Assembly: GCA_025356575.1 (NCBI GenBank)
Contig: JANXSP010000132.1
Location: forward strand, 1 to 57,710
Source: Novosphingobium sp.
GTDB lineage: Bacteria > Pseudomonadota > Alphaproteobacteria > Sphingomonadales > Sphingomonadaceae
Length of the DNA stretch: 57,710 nt
Direction of reading: 5' to 3'
Shown here one piece after another: positions 1-8,588 of the stretch. Position numbers and translations under genes: made by a program. Below the pieces are notes generated by a model. It was not told where the DNA came from. It searched no databases and saw only the letters and a program-made list of their open reading frames with translations. The number at the start of each line of letters is the position of its first letter. Position 1 is the first letter of the stretch.

Positions 1-734
1 CCGATCTCGACCCCATTGACCGCGACCGCGTCACCGCGCCTGAACTCGACGGTGATTTCCTCGGGCGTATCCGGCGCCGCGATCAGGTCGTCCGTCCGGG
101 AATAGACATAGTCCGGCACCTCGACCCACGGATCCTCGAGCACCTTGCCCTCGGACGAGGTGTGGAGGAGGTTGGCGTCTGTCGAGAACGGCGAATCCCC
201 GCGCTTGTCCTTTGGCACCGGGATCTGGTGCGCCTCGGCCCAGGCGATCAGTGCGGTGCGGCTGGTCAGGTCCCATTCGCGCCACGGGGCGATGACCTTG
301 ATCTGCGGGTCGAGTGCGTAGGCGGAAAGCTCGAAGCGGACCTGATCGTTGCCCTTGCCCGTGGCGCCGTGCGCGATCGCATCAGCGCCGGTTTCCCGCG
401 CGATCTCTACCAGTCGCTTGGTGATCAGCGGGCGCGCGATGCTGGTGCCGAGCAGGTAGTCGCCCTCGTACCGCGCGTTGGCGCGCATCATCGGGAACAC
501 GAAGTCGCGGACGAACTCCTCGCGCAAGTCGTCGATGTAGATGTGCTCGTCGGGTACGCCCATCAGCTTGGCCTTGGCGCGCGCGGGCTCAAGTTCCTCG
601 CCCTGGCCGAGGTCGGCGGTGAAAGTCACGACCTCGCAGCCATAGGTCACCTGCAGCCACTTGAGGATGACGCTGGTGTCGAGGCCGCCCGAATAGGCGA
701 GGACGACGCGCTTGATCGGGGGCTGGCTGGACAT
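1..734 (-). CDS. argG: argininosuccinate synthase, 5' part (3' end beyond the window)
   Basis: Argininosuccinate synthase joins citrulline and aspartate using ATP in arginine synthesis (cytoplasm). About 244 of the usual ~400 codons are visible. The protein starts [20 protein letters not shown]: the AYSGGLDTS stretch is the PP-loop that binds ATP in this N-type pyrophosphatase family. Further on are the conserved IARPLI and [14 protein letters not shown] motifs of the synthetase domain. The ATG at 734-732 directly precedes the PP-loop, as in the family. The gene runs off the left edge, so the C-terminal multimerisation part cannot be judged. It lies 67 bases upstream of nothing on its own strand except the CFA genes, which read toward it from the right; a shared transcript is possible but no terminator was seen in the gap. 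Confidence 0.96.
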   Translation of the reverse strand, partial: MSSQPPIKRVVLAYSGGLDTSVILKWLQVTYGCEVVTFTADLGQGEELEPARAKAKLMGVPDEHIYIDDLREEFVRDFVFPMMRANARYEGDYLLGTSIARPLITKRLVEIARETGADAIAHGATGKGNDQVRFELSAYALDPQIKVIAPWREWDLTSRTALIAWAEAHQIPVPKDKRGDSPFSTDANLLHTSSEGKVLEDPWVEVPDYVYSRTDDLIAAPDTPEEITVEFRRGDAVAVNGVEI

Positions 735-801
735 CGAGTTCTCCGCGGGAAGGGCGGGGCGGCGCGTAACAGCGGCGGCGCGCCGGTGCAACGGCTGCGG
801 G

Positions 802-2052
802 CTAGGCGCCGGAAAGCGCACTCTCGGCCGCGGCGATCCAGTCGCGCGTGATCGGGGTGGCGTGGCGATCGCGCAAGAAGACAATCTGGTAGTTGCACAG
901 ACCGCTGTTCTCGAACGCGGTCGCCGCGCCGGCGAGGTAGAACTGCCACATGCGAAAAAACCGGGCGTCGTACATTGCCTCGATCTGCGCCTGGTGACGG
1001 GCGCAGTTGGCATACCATGCGCGCAGCGTGAAGGCATAGTGGAGCCGCAACATCTCGACGTCGCTGGCGATCAGGCGGAACGGTTCGCTGGCCGCGACAG
1101 TCTCGCTCAGCGCGGGGATGTAGCCGCCTGGGAAGATGTACTTGCGGGTGAAGGCATCGGTCGCGCCGGGCTCGTTCATACGGCCGATGGTGTGGAGCAT
1201 CATCACCCCGTCGTCTGCGAGCATCGTGGCACAGGCGCGAAAGAACGCGGGGAACTGCGGGCTCCCGACATGCTCGAACATCCCGACCGAGGCGATCCGA
1301 TCGAACCGCGTCCCCCGCGCGGCCAGATCGCGGTAGTCGACCAGCTCGAACGTGACGCAGTCGGCCACCCCCGCCGCCTGCGCTTCGCTGCGAGCAAGGA
1401 CGAGTTGTTCCTCGCTCAGCGTGATCCCGGTGACGCGGACGCCGCAATTCTGCGCGAGGTATATCGCCAGGCCGCCCCAGCCGCAGCCGATGTCGAGCAC
1501 ATGAAGGCCCGGCGACAGGCGTAGCTTGGCCGCGATATGTACGAGCTTGGCGTCCTGGGCTTGATCGAGCGACATGTCGGGGCGGGGCCAGTACGCGCAA
1601 CTGTACTGCATCCGCCGGTCCAGGAAGAGCCGGTAGAAGTCGTTGCCTAGGTCGTAGTGATGCGCGACGTTGGCTTTGGCCGACCGCGCCTGGTTATACC
1701 CATCCACCCGCGCCGAGACGATCCCGCGCAGACGCCGGAAAAGGCTCGGCGTTCCAAGGTTCGCGCCGCGATCCCACGGGCTGTTGGTGCGGACAAGTTC
1801 GAGCAGCGCAAGGATATCGCCCTGCTCGAGCACCAGCCGTCCGTCCATGAATGCTTCCGCCGCGCCGAGCCCCGGATCGAGCACGATCCCGCGCGCGACG
1901 TTGGCATCGACCAGGCGCATCTGCACTTCGGGAAAGCCCGGCTCAGGCGTTCCAAAGCGGGCGACCCGGCCATCGGCGTGAACAATCTCCAGCACGCCGC
2001 GTTTGACGACGCCGCCCAGGAACCGATCGACCGCAGTTTCGAAAAAGCTCAT
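802..2052 (-). CDS. cyclopropane-fatty-acyl-phospholipid synthase family methyltransferase (copy 1)
   Basis: A 416-residue SAM-dependent methyltransferase of the CFA synthase family, which adds a methylene bridge to unsaturated acyl chains of membrane phospholipids. The SAM-binding motif [10 protein letters not shown] lies near residue 180. It is followed by VGMFEHVG and by [16 protein letters not shown], which carries residues of the bicarbonate and active site in the family. The N-terminal 120 residues form the usual lipid-binding region. The ATG at 2052 overlaps the TGA of the neighbouring paralogue in an ATGA arrangement, which favours this start over one 12 codons upstream and suggests translational coupling. 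Methylation of a different lipid carbon or of a non-lipid substrate cannot be excluded, because CFA-like proteins often have diverged roles. Confidence 0.9.
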   Translation of the reverse strand: MSFFETAVDRFLGGVVKRGVLEIVHADGRVARFGTPEPGFPEVQMRLVDANVARGIVLDPGLGAAEAFMDGRLVLEQGDILALLELVRTNSPWDRGANLGTPSLFRRLRGIVSARVDGYNQARSAKANVAHHYDLGNDFYRLFLDRRMQYSCAYWPRPDMSLDQAQDAKLVHIAAKLRLSPGLHVLDIGCGWGGLAIYLAQNCGVRVTGITLSEEQLVLARSEAQAAGVADCVTFELVDYRDLAARGTRFDRIASVGMFEHVGSPQFPAFFRACATMLADDGVMMLHTIGRMNEPGATDAFTRKYIFPGGYIPALSETVAASEPFRLIASDVEMLRLHYAFTLRAWYANCARHQAQIEAMYDARFFRMWQFYLAGAATAFENSGLCNYQIVFLRDRHATPITRDWIAAAESALSGA

Positions 2053-3326
2053 TCGGCGGCTTCGCGCTGTGCCGCGTCGAGATGCCACGAAGGGGCGATG
2101 TCCGACGCACGCAGCCGGGCGCTTTCCTCAGCCATGTAATCGCGGGTCATCGGCAGCGCATCGCGGCGTTTGACGTATTGGACCTGCCAGTTGACCAAGC
2201 TGCCGTGGCGAAAAGCCTGCTCGGCGCCGGCGAGGTAGAACAGCCACATCCGGTAGAACCGCTCATCGTACAGGCTAACGATCTCATTCTTGTGAAGCAC
2301 CGTTCGCGCATACCATTCGGCAAGGGTCGGGGCATAGTGAAAGCGCATCCCCTCGACATCCATGACCTGCCATCGCGCCATTTCGGCCTGGCTGACGAGT
2401 TCGCTGAGCGCAGGAATATAGCCGCCTGGGAAAATGTACTTGCGGGTGAAGGCGTCGGTCGTCCCGGGCACGCCGGAGCGCCCGCAGCAGTGCGAGAACA
2501 TGATCCCGTTTGGCGCGAGCAGACGGTGGGTGTGATTGAAGAAAGCGGGGTATTGGGGAGTGCCGACGTGTTCGAGCAATCCGACCGAAGTGATCCTGTC
2601 GAACGTGCCGGTGACGTCGCGGTAGTCCATCAGGGCAAACTTGACCCGGTCGGAAACGCCTGCCTGCGCGGCGCGCTCCTGGCAGAATGCGATCTGGTCT
2701 TCGGCCAAAGCCACGCCGAGGACATCGACGTCGTAATGCTTGTGCAGATACAGCGCGAACCCGCCCCAGCCGCAGCCGATGTCGAGCAACGTCATCCCCG
2801 GCTTGAGGCATAGCTTCGCCGCGATGTGTGCCTTCTTGTCGAGCTGGGCCTGTTCAAGGATTTCGTCGCCGTTGCGGTAGTATGCCATGGTGTATTGGCG
2901 GTCTTCGTCGAGGAACAGTTCGTAGAGGCGGCGGGTGAGATTGTAGGTATGCTCGGCGTTTTTGGCGGCGGCGCGGCGGCCATTGAAGCTGTCGATCTTG
3001 CCGATCGTCGCCACCGCCAGTCGGCGCAGCGCACCGGGCGGCGCGAAGTTGTCGCCGGGGCGCTGATCGGTCTGGCTGCCCATGAACAGCAGAAACATAC
3101 GGATGTCGTGCGGCGGTTCGACGACCAGGCGCCCGTCCATGAAAGCCTCGCCCGCCCCGATCCGGGGATCGCGTGCGATGTGAAACGCAGCGCCCTTGTC
3201 GGTCAGGCGAATACGGTACGGCTCACCGCTGCCGTCGCCATACGTGAAGGTCTTGCCATCGTAGTCGGTGAGGATGAGCTGGCCGCTGTGCACCAGCTTG
3301 CGAAGCATCTTGTCGAGTAGCCACAT
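2049..3326 (-). CDS. cyclopropane-fatty-acyl-phospholipid synthase family methyltransferase (copy 2)
   Basis: A 425-residue paralogue of the next gene downstream, with which it overlaps by four bases. It has the same architecture: an N-terminal lipid-binding region, the SAM motif [10 protein letters not shown], then VGLLEHVG and [16 protein letters not shown]. Between these it has HCCGRSG where copy 1 has HTIGRMN. The start chosen is the ATG at 3326 (MWLLDKMLRK); a TTG six codons upstream is also possible. Both copies keep the catalytic core, so neither looks like a pseudogene. The pair is probably one transcript. Activity as a true CFA synthase is inferred from family; two tandem copies may divide substrates (see findings). 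Confidence 0.9.
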   Translation of the reverse strand: MWLLDKMLRKLVHSGQLILTDYDGKTFTYGDGSGEPYRIRLTDKGAAFHIARDPRIGAGEAFMDGRLVVEPPHDIRMFLLFMGSQTDQRPGDNFAPPGALRRLAVATIGKIDSFNGRRAAAKNAEHTYNLTRRLYELFLDEDRQYTMAYYRNGDEILEQAQLDKKAHIAAKLCLKPGMTLLDIGCGWGGFALYLHKHYDVDVLGVALAEDQIAFCQERAAQAGVSDRVKFALMDYRDVTGTFDRITSVGLLEHVGTPQYPAFFNHTHRLLAPNGIMFSHCCGRSGVPGTTDAFTRKYIFPGGYIPALSELVSQAEMARWQVMDVEGMRFHYAPTLAEWYARTVLHKNEIVSLYDERFYRMWLFYLAGAEQAFRHGSLVNWQVQYVKRRDALPMTRDYMAEESARLRASDIAPSWHLDAAQREAAE

Positions 3327-3392
3327 CGCGCCAAATCTATGCAAAGCTTGCGCGAAGGCAAGCGCCTTGGCGCGCGTCGAGCGGCCCGCGCC

Positions 3393-4148
3393 TCAATGCT
3401 CGCCGCGGGCAAGATAGAGCACGTCGCGCGGCTGAGCGAGCAGGTGCTGGCCCGAATCGACATAGAGCGTCGATCCGCTTGCAAGCCAACCGTTGGCGAG
3501 GAACAGTGCGCCATCCGCAAGTTCGGTCGGATCGGTCAGCCGTTCGAGCAAATTCAGCCTGCCGCTGACCTCGTGCTCAGCGCCCGCCTGATCATGGCTC
3601 GGCAGCATTGCGCCCGGCGCCAGGCCATAGACCCGGTCGCGCGGATCCTTGGCTGCCATCGCCTGCATGGTCACGCTCGCGGCGAGTGCATGCTTGCTCA
3701 TCGTGTAGCTGAAGAAGTCTGGATTGGGATTGGCGAGCTTCTGGTCGAGCACATCGATGACCCGGCGCCCATGCGGTGAACGCGCGTGTTCGAGGAACGC
3801 CTGCGCCATCCGCGCGGGGGTCGCCGCGTTGATCGTCATCGCTTCGCCGAACGTCCCCGGATCGAGCGCCGCGACGTTATCGAGTCGGAACACCGAAGCT
3901 GAATTGACCAGCACGCGCCAATCGTCCAGCCGCGCCGCCAAGTCCGCAACCATCGCCGTCGCGGCCGCGCCGTCGACTAGATCGCACTGGATCGTGTGGG
4001 CCGACGGTAGCTGCGCTGCAAGCGCCTGCGCCGCATCACCCGAGCGGCCATAATGGATCACGACGTGCCACCCGGCCGCCGCGAAGCGCCGCGCGAACAC
4101 TGCGCCGATCCGCTTGGCCCCGCCAGTGATCAGCACGGCGCGGGTCAC
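3393..4148 (-). CDS. short-chain dehydrogenase, pteridine-reductase/FolM-like
   Basis: A 251-residue NAD(P)H-dependent SDR oxidoreductase. The cofactor motif reads TGGAKRIG near the N-terminus; the basic KR after the glycine turn is typical of the NADPH-dependent pteridine reductase and dihydromonapterin reductase (FolM) branch. The catalytic pair is YTMSK (Tyr-x3-Lys), and LVNSAS replaces the common NNAG/NNAS stretch. The GTG start at 4148 overlaps the TGA of rlmN in a GTGA arrangement, so the gene is very probably translated with rlmN. Reduction of a pterin or folate cofactor is the best guess from motif style; another ketone or aldehyde substrate is possible. Confidence 0.85.
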   Translation of the reverse strand: MTRAVLITGGAKRIGAVFARRFAAAGWHVVIHYGRSGDAAQALAAQLPSAHTIQCDLVDGAAATAMVADLAARLDDWRVLVNSASVFRLDNVAALDPGTFGEAMTINAATPARMAQAFLEHARSPHGRRVIDVLDQKLANPNPDFFSYTMSKHALAASVTMQAMAAKDPRDRVYGLAPGAMLPSHDQAGAEHEVSGRLNLLERLTDPTELADGALFLANGWLASGSTLYVDSGQHLLAQPRDVLYLARGEH

Positions 4149-5509
4149 CCCAGCGCGGCCTGCTTCTCTTCGGCCAGGCGGTCGAGCTCGGCCCGGCTCT
4201 GCTTGGCTGCGGCGGTCTTGAGCTGGCCGCAGGCGGCATCGATGTCGCGGCCGCGAGGGGTGCGAATCGGCGCGCTGATCCCGGCGTCGAACACGATCTT
4301 GGAGAAGGCCGCGATCCGCTCGCGCGTCGAGCATTCGTAAACCGCGCCGGGCCACGGATTGAACGGGATCAGGTTGACCTTGGCCGGCAGCTTGTAGTGC
4401 TTGATCAGGCGGACGAGTTCGCGAGCATCTTCGTCGCTGTCGTTCTTGTCCTTGAGCATCACGTACTCGAAGGTGATCCGGCGCGAATTGCCCGCGCCGG
4501 GGTATGCGGCGCAAGCCTCGAGCAGTTCCTCGATCCCGTACTTGCGGTTGATCGGGACGATCTCGTCGCGCACTTCCTTGGTTACTGCGTGGAGACTGAC
4601 CGCCAGGTTGACCCCGATCTCCTCGCCCGCGCGCGCCATCATCGGGACCACGCCGCTGGTCGAAAGCGTGATCCGCCGCTTCGTCAGGGCCAGCCCGTCG
4701 CCGTCCATCACCAGCTTGAGCGCGTCGCGGACATGCTCGAAGTTGTAGAGCGGCTCGCCCATGCCCATCATCACGATGTTGGTGAGCAGGCGGCCAGTGT
4801 GAGCGCCGGGTTCGTCGTCGTCGTCGTCCAGCTCGTCGTCAACATCCTGCGTCCCCGCGAAGGCAGAGACCGCAGGCGGCGTGGCGCTTGCCCGAACGAG
4901 GTCCCCGCCTTCGCGGGGAAACATGGCTTGCGCATCGCGGGGGACCATCGCCTCGACCCGCGCCATCCCCGGCCATTCGCCCAGCGCATCGCGCGCGAGC
5001 ATGACCTGGCCGACGATCTCGCCCGGGGTCAGGTTGCGGACCAGCCGCATCGTTCCGGTGTGGCAGAACCGGCAGTTGAGCGTGCAGCCGACCTGGCTCG
5101 AGACGCACAGCGTGCCGCGGAATTCGTCGGGGATGAACACCATCTCGTAGTCGTGCGAGTCGGCGGTGCGCAGCAGCCACTTGCGCGTGCCGTCCGCGCT
5201 GACCTGCGCCTCGACGATCTCGGGCCGGGCGACGACGAACCGCTCGGCCAGCCACGGGCGCATGTCCTTGGCGATGTCGGTCATCGCCGCGAAGTCGCTC
5301 AGCCCGCGGTGGTAGATCCAGTGATAAACCTGCTTGGCGCGCAGCTTGGCAGCCTTGGCGTCGAGCCCCGCCTCCATCAGCAGTGCGGCAATCGCGGCGC
5401 GGGGCAAGCCCATGAGGTCGACACGGCCATCGGCGCGCGGGGTGATCGCGCGCGCAACGGGAACGGGATCGATCAGTCCGGCGATCGGCATGAGTTCGGA
5501 AGCAGTCAT
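4145..5509 (-). CDS. rlmN: dual-specificity 23S rRNA/tRNA adenine-C2 methyltransferase RlmN (with in-frame insert)
   Basis: Radical-SAM enzyme that makes m2A in 23S rRNA (A2503 in E. coli numbering) and m2A37 in some tRNAs. The 4Fe-4S ligands are in CTLNCRFC (CxxxCxxC). The methyl-carrying and resolving cysteines are seen in TLCVSSQ and, near the C-terminus, DAACGQLK. The substrate motif MGMGEPLYN is present. At 454 residues it is about 70 longer than E. coli RlmN. Much of the excess lies between DALGEWPG and TNIVMMGMG, in a low-complexity stretch with VSAFAGTQ and an acidic DDELDDDDD run. The DNA of this stretch contains a palindromic repeat (see 4851-4920). All catalytic residues flank the insert intact. 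Four-base overlap with the downstream SDR. Confidence 0.95.
   Translation of the reverse strand: MTASELMPIAGLIDPVPVARAITPRADGRVDLMGLPRAAIAALLMEAGLDAKAAKLRAKQVYHWIYHRGLSDFAAMTDIAKDMRPWLAERFVVARPEIVEAQVSADGTRKWLLRTADSHDYEMVFIPDEFRGTLCVSSQVGCTLNCRFCHTGTMRLVRNLTPGEIVGQVMLARDALGEWPGMARVEAMVPRDAQAMFPREGGDLVRASATPPAVSAFAGTQDVDDELDDDDDEPGAHTGRLLTNIVMMGMGEPLYNFEHVRDALKLVMDGDGLALTKRRITLSTSGVVPMMARAGEEIGVNLAVSLHAVTKEVRDEIVPINRKYGIEELLEACAAYPGAGNSRRITFEYVMLKDKNDSDEDARELVRLIKHYKLPAKVNLIPFNPWPGAVYECSTRERIAAFSKIVFDAGISAPIRTPRGRDIDAACGQLKTAAAKQSRAELDRLAEEKQAALG
4851..4920. repeat. palindromic repeat element inside rlmN
   Basis: Two related palindromic blocks bound the element: GTCCCCGCGAAGGCAGAGAC at 4851-4870, and GTCCCCGC-CTTC-GCGGGGAA at 4901-4920. 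The second folds on itself and also pairs with the first. The same hairpin (GTCCCCGC-CTCT-GCGGGGAC) occurs in the intergenic region at 21982-22001, also preceded by GAG. The element stays in frame with rlmN. That this is a mobile or amplified family, as I recall from sphingomonad genomes, is inference. Confidence 0.75.
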
Positions 5510-5561
5510 GAAGCGGCGCGATATAGGGCGGACTGCGCCGAATGCCTAGCCGGTCGCGGAC

Positions 5562-6158
5562 TTACCTTGCCGGAGCGCAGCCCACCGCGGCCGCATCCAT
5601 CGCGGTTGCGGCGCCGGCGAGGGGATAGGTATTGGCAAAGGCGCGCCCCGCGGCATCGCGCGCGCTGACGCTCATCGATCCGGCCGAGCGCATCGCCGCG
5701 ATCACCGCAGCGTCCATCCGCTTGTCCTGTGTCCACGCATCACCGCCCCCTGCGCTGAGCGTGTAGCGCTGCCCGCCGAGCGCCAGCACCACCGGCGATC
5801 CGGCCGCCACTGCCCGCGACAGCCGCAAATGCAACTGTCCGCGCACCCCGCGCGAAGGCCAGGTGCCGATCGCGGCGTAAGGCTGGTACGTCCGCTCGCG
5901 CGCGCTCGGCTCGGCCATGGCGATGGCATAGCAGCGCGGCACCGCGGGGTCGCGGAACGCACCCCAGGTGCCGAACATGCCGAGGCTGTCGCGGGCCATT
6001 GCGGGCGCCGCGATGAGGGCGATCGCGAGAGCCAGGAGAACCTCGAAGTTGACGCGGAAGTTGACGAAGTTGACGGGGTCCAGGGAAAAGAAAAAACCGC
6101 GGTTTCTATCGCGTGGAGTCGGGGTGTCAGCGCGGGGGCCAGGCCTTAGTGTGGGCAT
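5562..6158 (-). CDS. small secreted protein of unknown function; start uncertain
   Basis: I do not recognise a named family. From Met at 5999 onward the protein reads ARDSLGMFGTWGAFRD and continues for about 145 residues of normal composition, ending GCAPAR. Just upstream in frame is a good signal-peptide core, LLALAIALIAAPAMA, with a likely cleavage after AMA. No ATG, GTG or TTG directly precedes this core. The first upstream ATG is at 6158, which would add a non-protein-like, Pro/Arg-rich stretch and the repeat-encoded VNFVNFRVNFE. The coordinates use that ATG; the true start may be non-standard or lost. It lies 52 bases upstream of rlmN on the same strand, so co-transcription is possible. 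The export prediction is inference from the hydrophobic core. Confidence 0.6.
   Translation of the reverse strand: MPTLRPGPRADTPTPRDRNRGFFFSLDPVNFVNFRVNFEVLLALAIALIAAPAMARDSLGMFGTWGAFRDPAVPRCYAIAMAEPSARERTYQPYAAIGTWPSRGVRGQLHLRLSRAVAAGSPVVLALGGQRYTLSAGGGDAWTQDKRMDAAVIAAMRSAGSMSVSARDAAGRAFANTYPLAGAATAMDAAAVGCAPAR
6045..6105. repeat. GAAGTTGAC direct repeats and adjacent palindrome
   Basis: GAAGTTGAC occurs three times, at 6045-6053, 6057-6065 and 6066-6074. It is followed by an A-rich stretch and the palindrome AAACCGCGGTTT at 6094-6105. It encodes, on the minus strand, the VNFVNFRVNF residues in front of the signal peptide of the secreted protein. Its nature as a dispersed repeat is inferred from style, not shown here by a second copy. 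Confidence 0.5.
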
Positions 6159-6225
6159 GGATGCGGGGCGGGGGCGGGGGTTCGTCACGTCCGCCTCATC
6201 GCAAAATCGGGCGGTGTAGGAAAGT

Positions 6226-6350
6226 GGGCAAGTCGCCGGGTCCTTCGCAATGGGCGACGGATTCCTCGGGACGAATGGTTTTTCTATGACCCGTTCGTGC
6301 CGAGTAGAGACCGTGCTCTTGTCGAGGGCGTCTCGAACCACAGGCACAGT
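6226..6350. repeat. probable decayed intergenic repeat between slt and the secreted protein
   Basis: This non-coding stretch contains, on the minus strand, CTCGGCACGAACGGG and CATTCGTCCCGAGGAA followed by GCGAAGGACC. These resemble the CGTTCGTCCTGAG-type repeat also visible at 11156-11181. Frames run open through it but the translation is not protein-like. I see no gene or convincing terminator in it. Confidence 0.4.
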
Positions 6351-6359
6351 GCGCAACCC

Positions 6360-8489
6360 TTACCCCGGCGTCCGCTTCCCCAGGAAATGGCTGAGCGGGT
6401 TGGCGCCCGCATAACTCGCCCGCGCCGGGTTCATCGCCTCGTACACCACCGCGTTCTCCAGCACATGCTGGACATAGCCGCGGGTCTCGCTGAGCGGGAT
6501 CTGTTCGATCCAGCGGACCCAGTCGATCCCCCCGCCGCGCGGGTCGCCGTTGGCGCGCAGCCAGCGGTTCACGTTGCCGGCGCCGGCGTTGTAGGCTGCG
6601 ACCGCGAGCGGGTAGCTGCCGCCGAAATAGTCCATCATCCGCGCGAAATAGGAATCGCCCAGGCGCAGGCTATAACCGGCGTCGCTCATCAAGGCCTGGG
6701 GGTCGTAGGCCAAGCCGAGCTTGCCCGCCTGCTCGCGCGCAGTGGCGGGCATCAGCTGCATCAGCCCGCGCGCGCCGGCGTGGCTGACCGCGTTCATCGC
6801 GAACTGGCTTTCCTGGCGGCTGATCGCGTGGTCCATCGTCCAGTTGTTGCCCACCGGAACCGGGATCAGCGGAAATCCGATGTGCTGGAAATCGCCGATC
6901 CCGTCTGCGCCCGCGGCCTGGCTTTCGATCACGCCGAGATCGCGGCGACCGATGCTGCGCGCAAGTTCGGCCACCAGCAGATGATCGCTCAGCGTCACCG
7001 CGCGGTCGCTGATCTCGCGGAAAAAGCGCACTGCGGTTGGCCAGTCGCTTTCGCGCGCGACTTCGCGCACCGCCGCGGTCAGCGGGCGGGCGTTGAACGC
7101 GGCGCGCTCGGCCGCGGTCGGCACCGCGACCGGGTCCGCGGCAAAGCGCGGCATCGGCTGCCCCAGACGTTCCAGGGCAAGCTGGCCATAGAATTGGTCG
7201 GCGAACGCGGCGGCCATCGTGTAATACCGCGCGGCGCCTGCGGCATCGCCGGCCTGGCTGGCGGCGCGCGCGGCCCAGTAGAACCCCTTGGAGCGGGTCT
7301 GCGGGGTGCGCGCTGCGGCGCCGTAGCGGAAGAATAATCCGCTTGCGCTGGCGGCATCGCCCAGGTTCCACAGCGCCTTGGTCGCGCCGAGCCACATTAG
7401 CGAGGTGTAATTATCGCGGATCCCGAATTCGAGCCGGCTGACATCGGTGCCCGGCGCGAACGCATCGTCGATCTTGGCGGCGATCCGCACCGCGCTGGCA
7501 TCGTCGGCGCCGCGCGCCTGGACGAGGAGTTCCTCGATCCATTCATCGGGATCGAGCGGCAGCGCGTAAAATGCCGGGCGCGTCGCGAGCAGGTAGACCG
7601 CGCTCGAGCTCTGGCCCGAGCGGCGCAGGGCGCGGGCGCGGTTGAAAACATAACCCGGATCGCCGAGCGCGTTTGCGGGCAGCGTCAGCCCCGCCGCGGC
7701 GGGGTCGCTCCCCTGCGCCGCGGCCAGCCGGGCCATCGCCAGCGCGCGGAAGCCCGGCGAGACGAGCGCGATCTGGCGCTGCGCCTGGATGACTGCCCCC
7801 TCCCACAGCAGCGCGTCCATCCGCGCGTCCTGATCGGCGAGCGTGAAGCGTCCGCCGTACGTCGCGGCGAGGTTCGCCTCGGCAGCGTCGCTCATCGCGC
7901 CGCCGCGCCAGGCGCCGCGCGCGACGGCCGCGGCCTCGCCTCGGCCGAGCGAGCCCAGCGCCAGCGCGTATTGCGCGCGTGCGCCATTCCCCAGCGGGGC
8001 GAATCGGTCGAACAGCGCGGCGATCCGCGAAGGTTCGGCGGTATCGCCGCGGGCCAGCGCAGCCTCGGCATTGCGGCGCAATTTGTCTTCGTCGGGGAAG
8101 CCCGGATAGGACAGGAGGAACCCCGCGTAATCGGCAAATCCGAAGCGGTCGGACGCGGTCAGCATCCGCCACCGCGCGATCCCCGCGGCAATCTGGCCCA
8201 TCGGCGCTGCGGCATTCTGGAACCGCGCGCGGTCCCACTCGCTGCCGTCGGCGACCCCGGGGACAGAGGGCGGGAATGTCGTCGGCTGGTAGACCGGCTG
8301 GCTGGGGTAGGGCCGCGGTACGGCGGTGCCTTGTCCCGAATTCTGGCCGGGCAGCGGCTGGACCACGGGCACGCTGATCGTCTGCACCGGAGCGGGCGCC
8401 ATCACCGGCGGGGTCTGGGCCATCACGGCCGAAGGGAGCGGGGCAATCAGCAGGGCTGTGATCGTGAGTTTGCGAACCATGCTGGACAT
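6360..8489 (-). CDS. slt: soluble lytic murein transglycosylase (GH23)
   Basis: Periplasmic enzyme that cleaves the glycan strand of peptidoglycan, giving 1,6-anhydro ends. It has 709 residues. The N-terminus MSSMVRK is followed by a hydrophobic signal ending at VMAQ, then a Pro-rich linker (to about residue 60), a long Ala-rich helical region of the superhelical Slt U/L-domain type, and a C-terminal GH23 lysozyme-like domain. The catalytic Glu is in ISRQESQF, with the following GARGLMQLMP and AAYNAGAGNVNRW motifs of the family. The start at 8489 precedes the signal peptide; the frame is open far upstream but that part lacks coding character. It is divergent from dapA across 99 bases. It fits with the AmpG-like transporter further right in muropeptide turnover. 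Confidence 0.93.
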   Translation of the reverse strand: MSSMVRKLTITALLIAPLPSAVMAQTPPVMAPAPVQTISVPVVQPLPGQNSGQGTAVPRPYPSQPVYQPTTFPPSVPGVADGSEWDRARFQNAAAPMGQIAAGIARWRMLTASDRFGFADYAGFLLSYPGFPDEDKLRRNAEAALARGDTAEPSRIAALFDRFAPLGNGARAQYALALGSLGRGEAAAVARGAWRGGAMSDAAEANLAATYGGRFTLADQDARMDALLWEGAVIQAQRQIALVSPGFRALAMARLAAAQGSDPAAAGLTLPANALGDPGYVFNRARALRRSGQSSSAVYLLATRPAFYALPLDPDEWIEELLVQARGADDASAVRIAAKIDDAFAPGTDVSRLEFGIRDNYTSLMWLGATKALWNLGDAASASGLFFRYGAAARTPQTRSKGFYWAARAASQAGDAAGAARYYTMAAAFADQFYGQLALERLGQPMPRFAADPVAVPTAAERAAFNARPLTAAVREVARESDWPTAVRFFREISDRAVTLSDHLLVAELARSIGRRDLGVIESQAAGADGIGDFQHIGFPLIPVPVGNNWTMDHAISRQESQFAMNAVSHAGARGLMQLMPATAREQAGKLGLAYDPQALMSDAGYSLRLGDSYFARMMDYFGGSYPLAVAAYNAGAGNVNRWLRANGDPRGGGIDWVRWIEQIPLSETRGYVQHVLENAVVYEAMNPARASYAGANPLSHFLGKRTPG

Positions 8490-8588
8490 TTTGGGCCTCG
8501 GCTCCTTATCAGGCGCTGAATGATCGTCCCCCCGGCGTGTTCCGGTGGAGCCGCCGCGGTTCATGGGGCAAGCACAAAGGTAAAGTCC

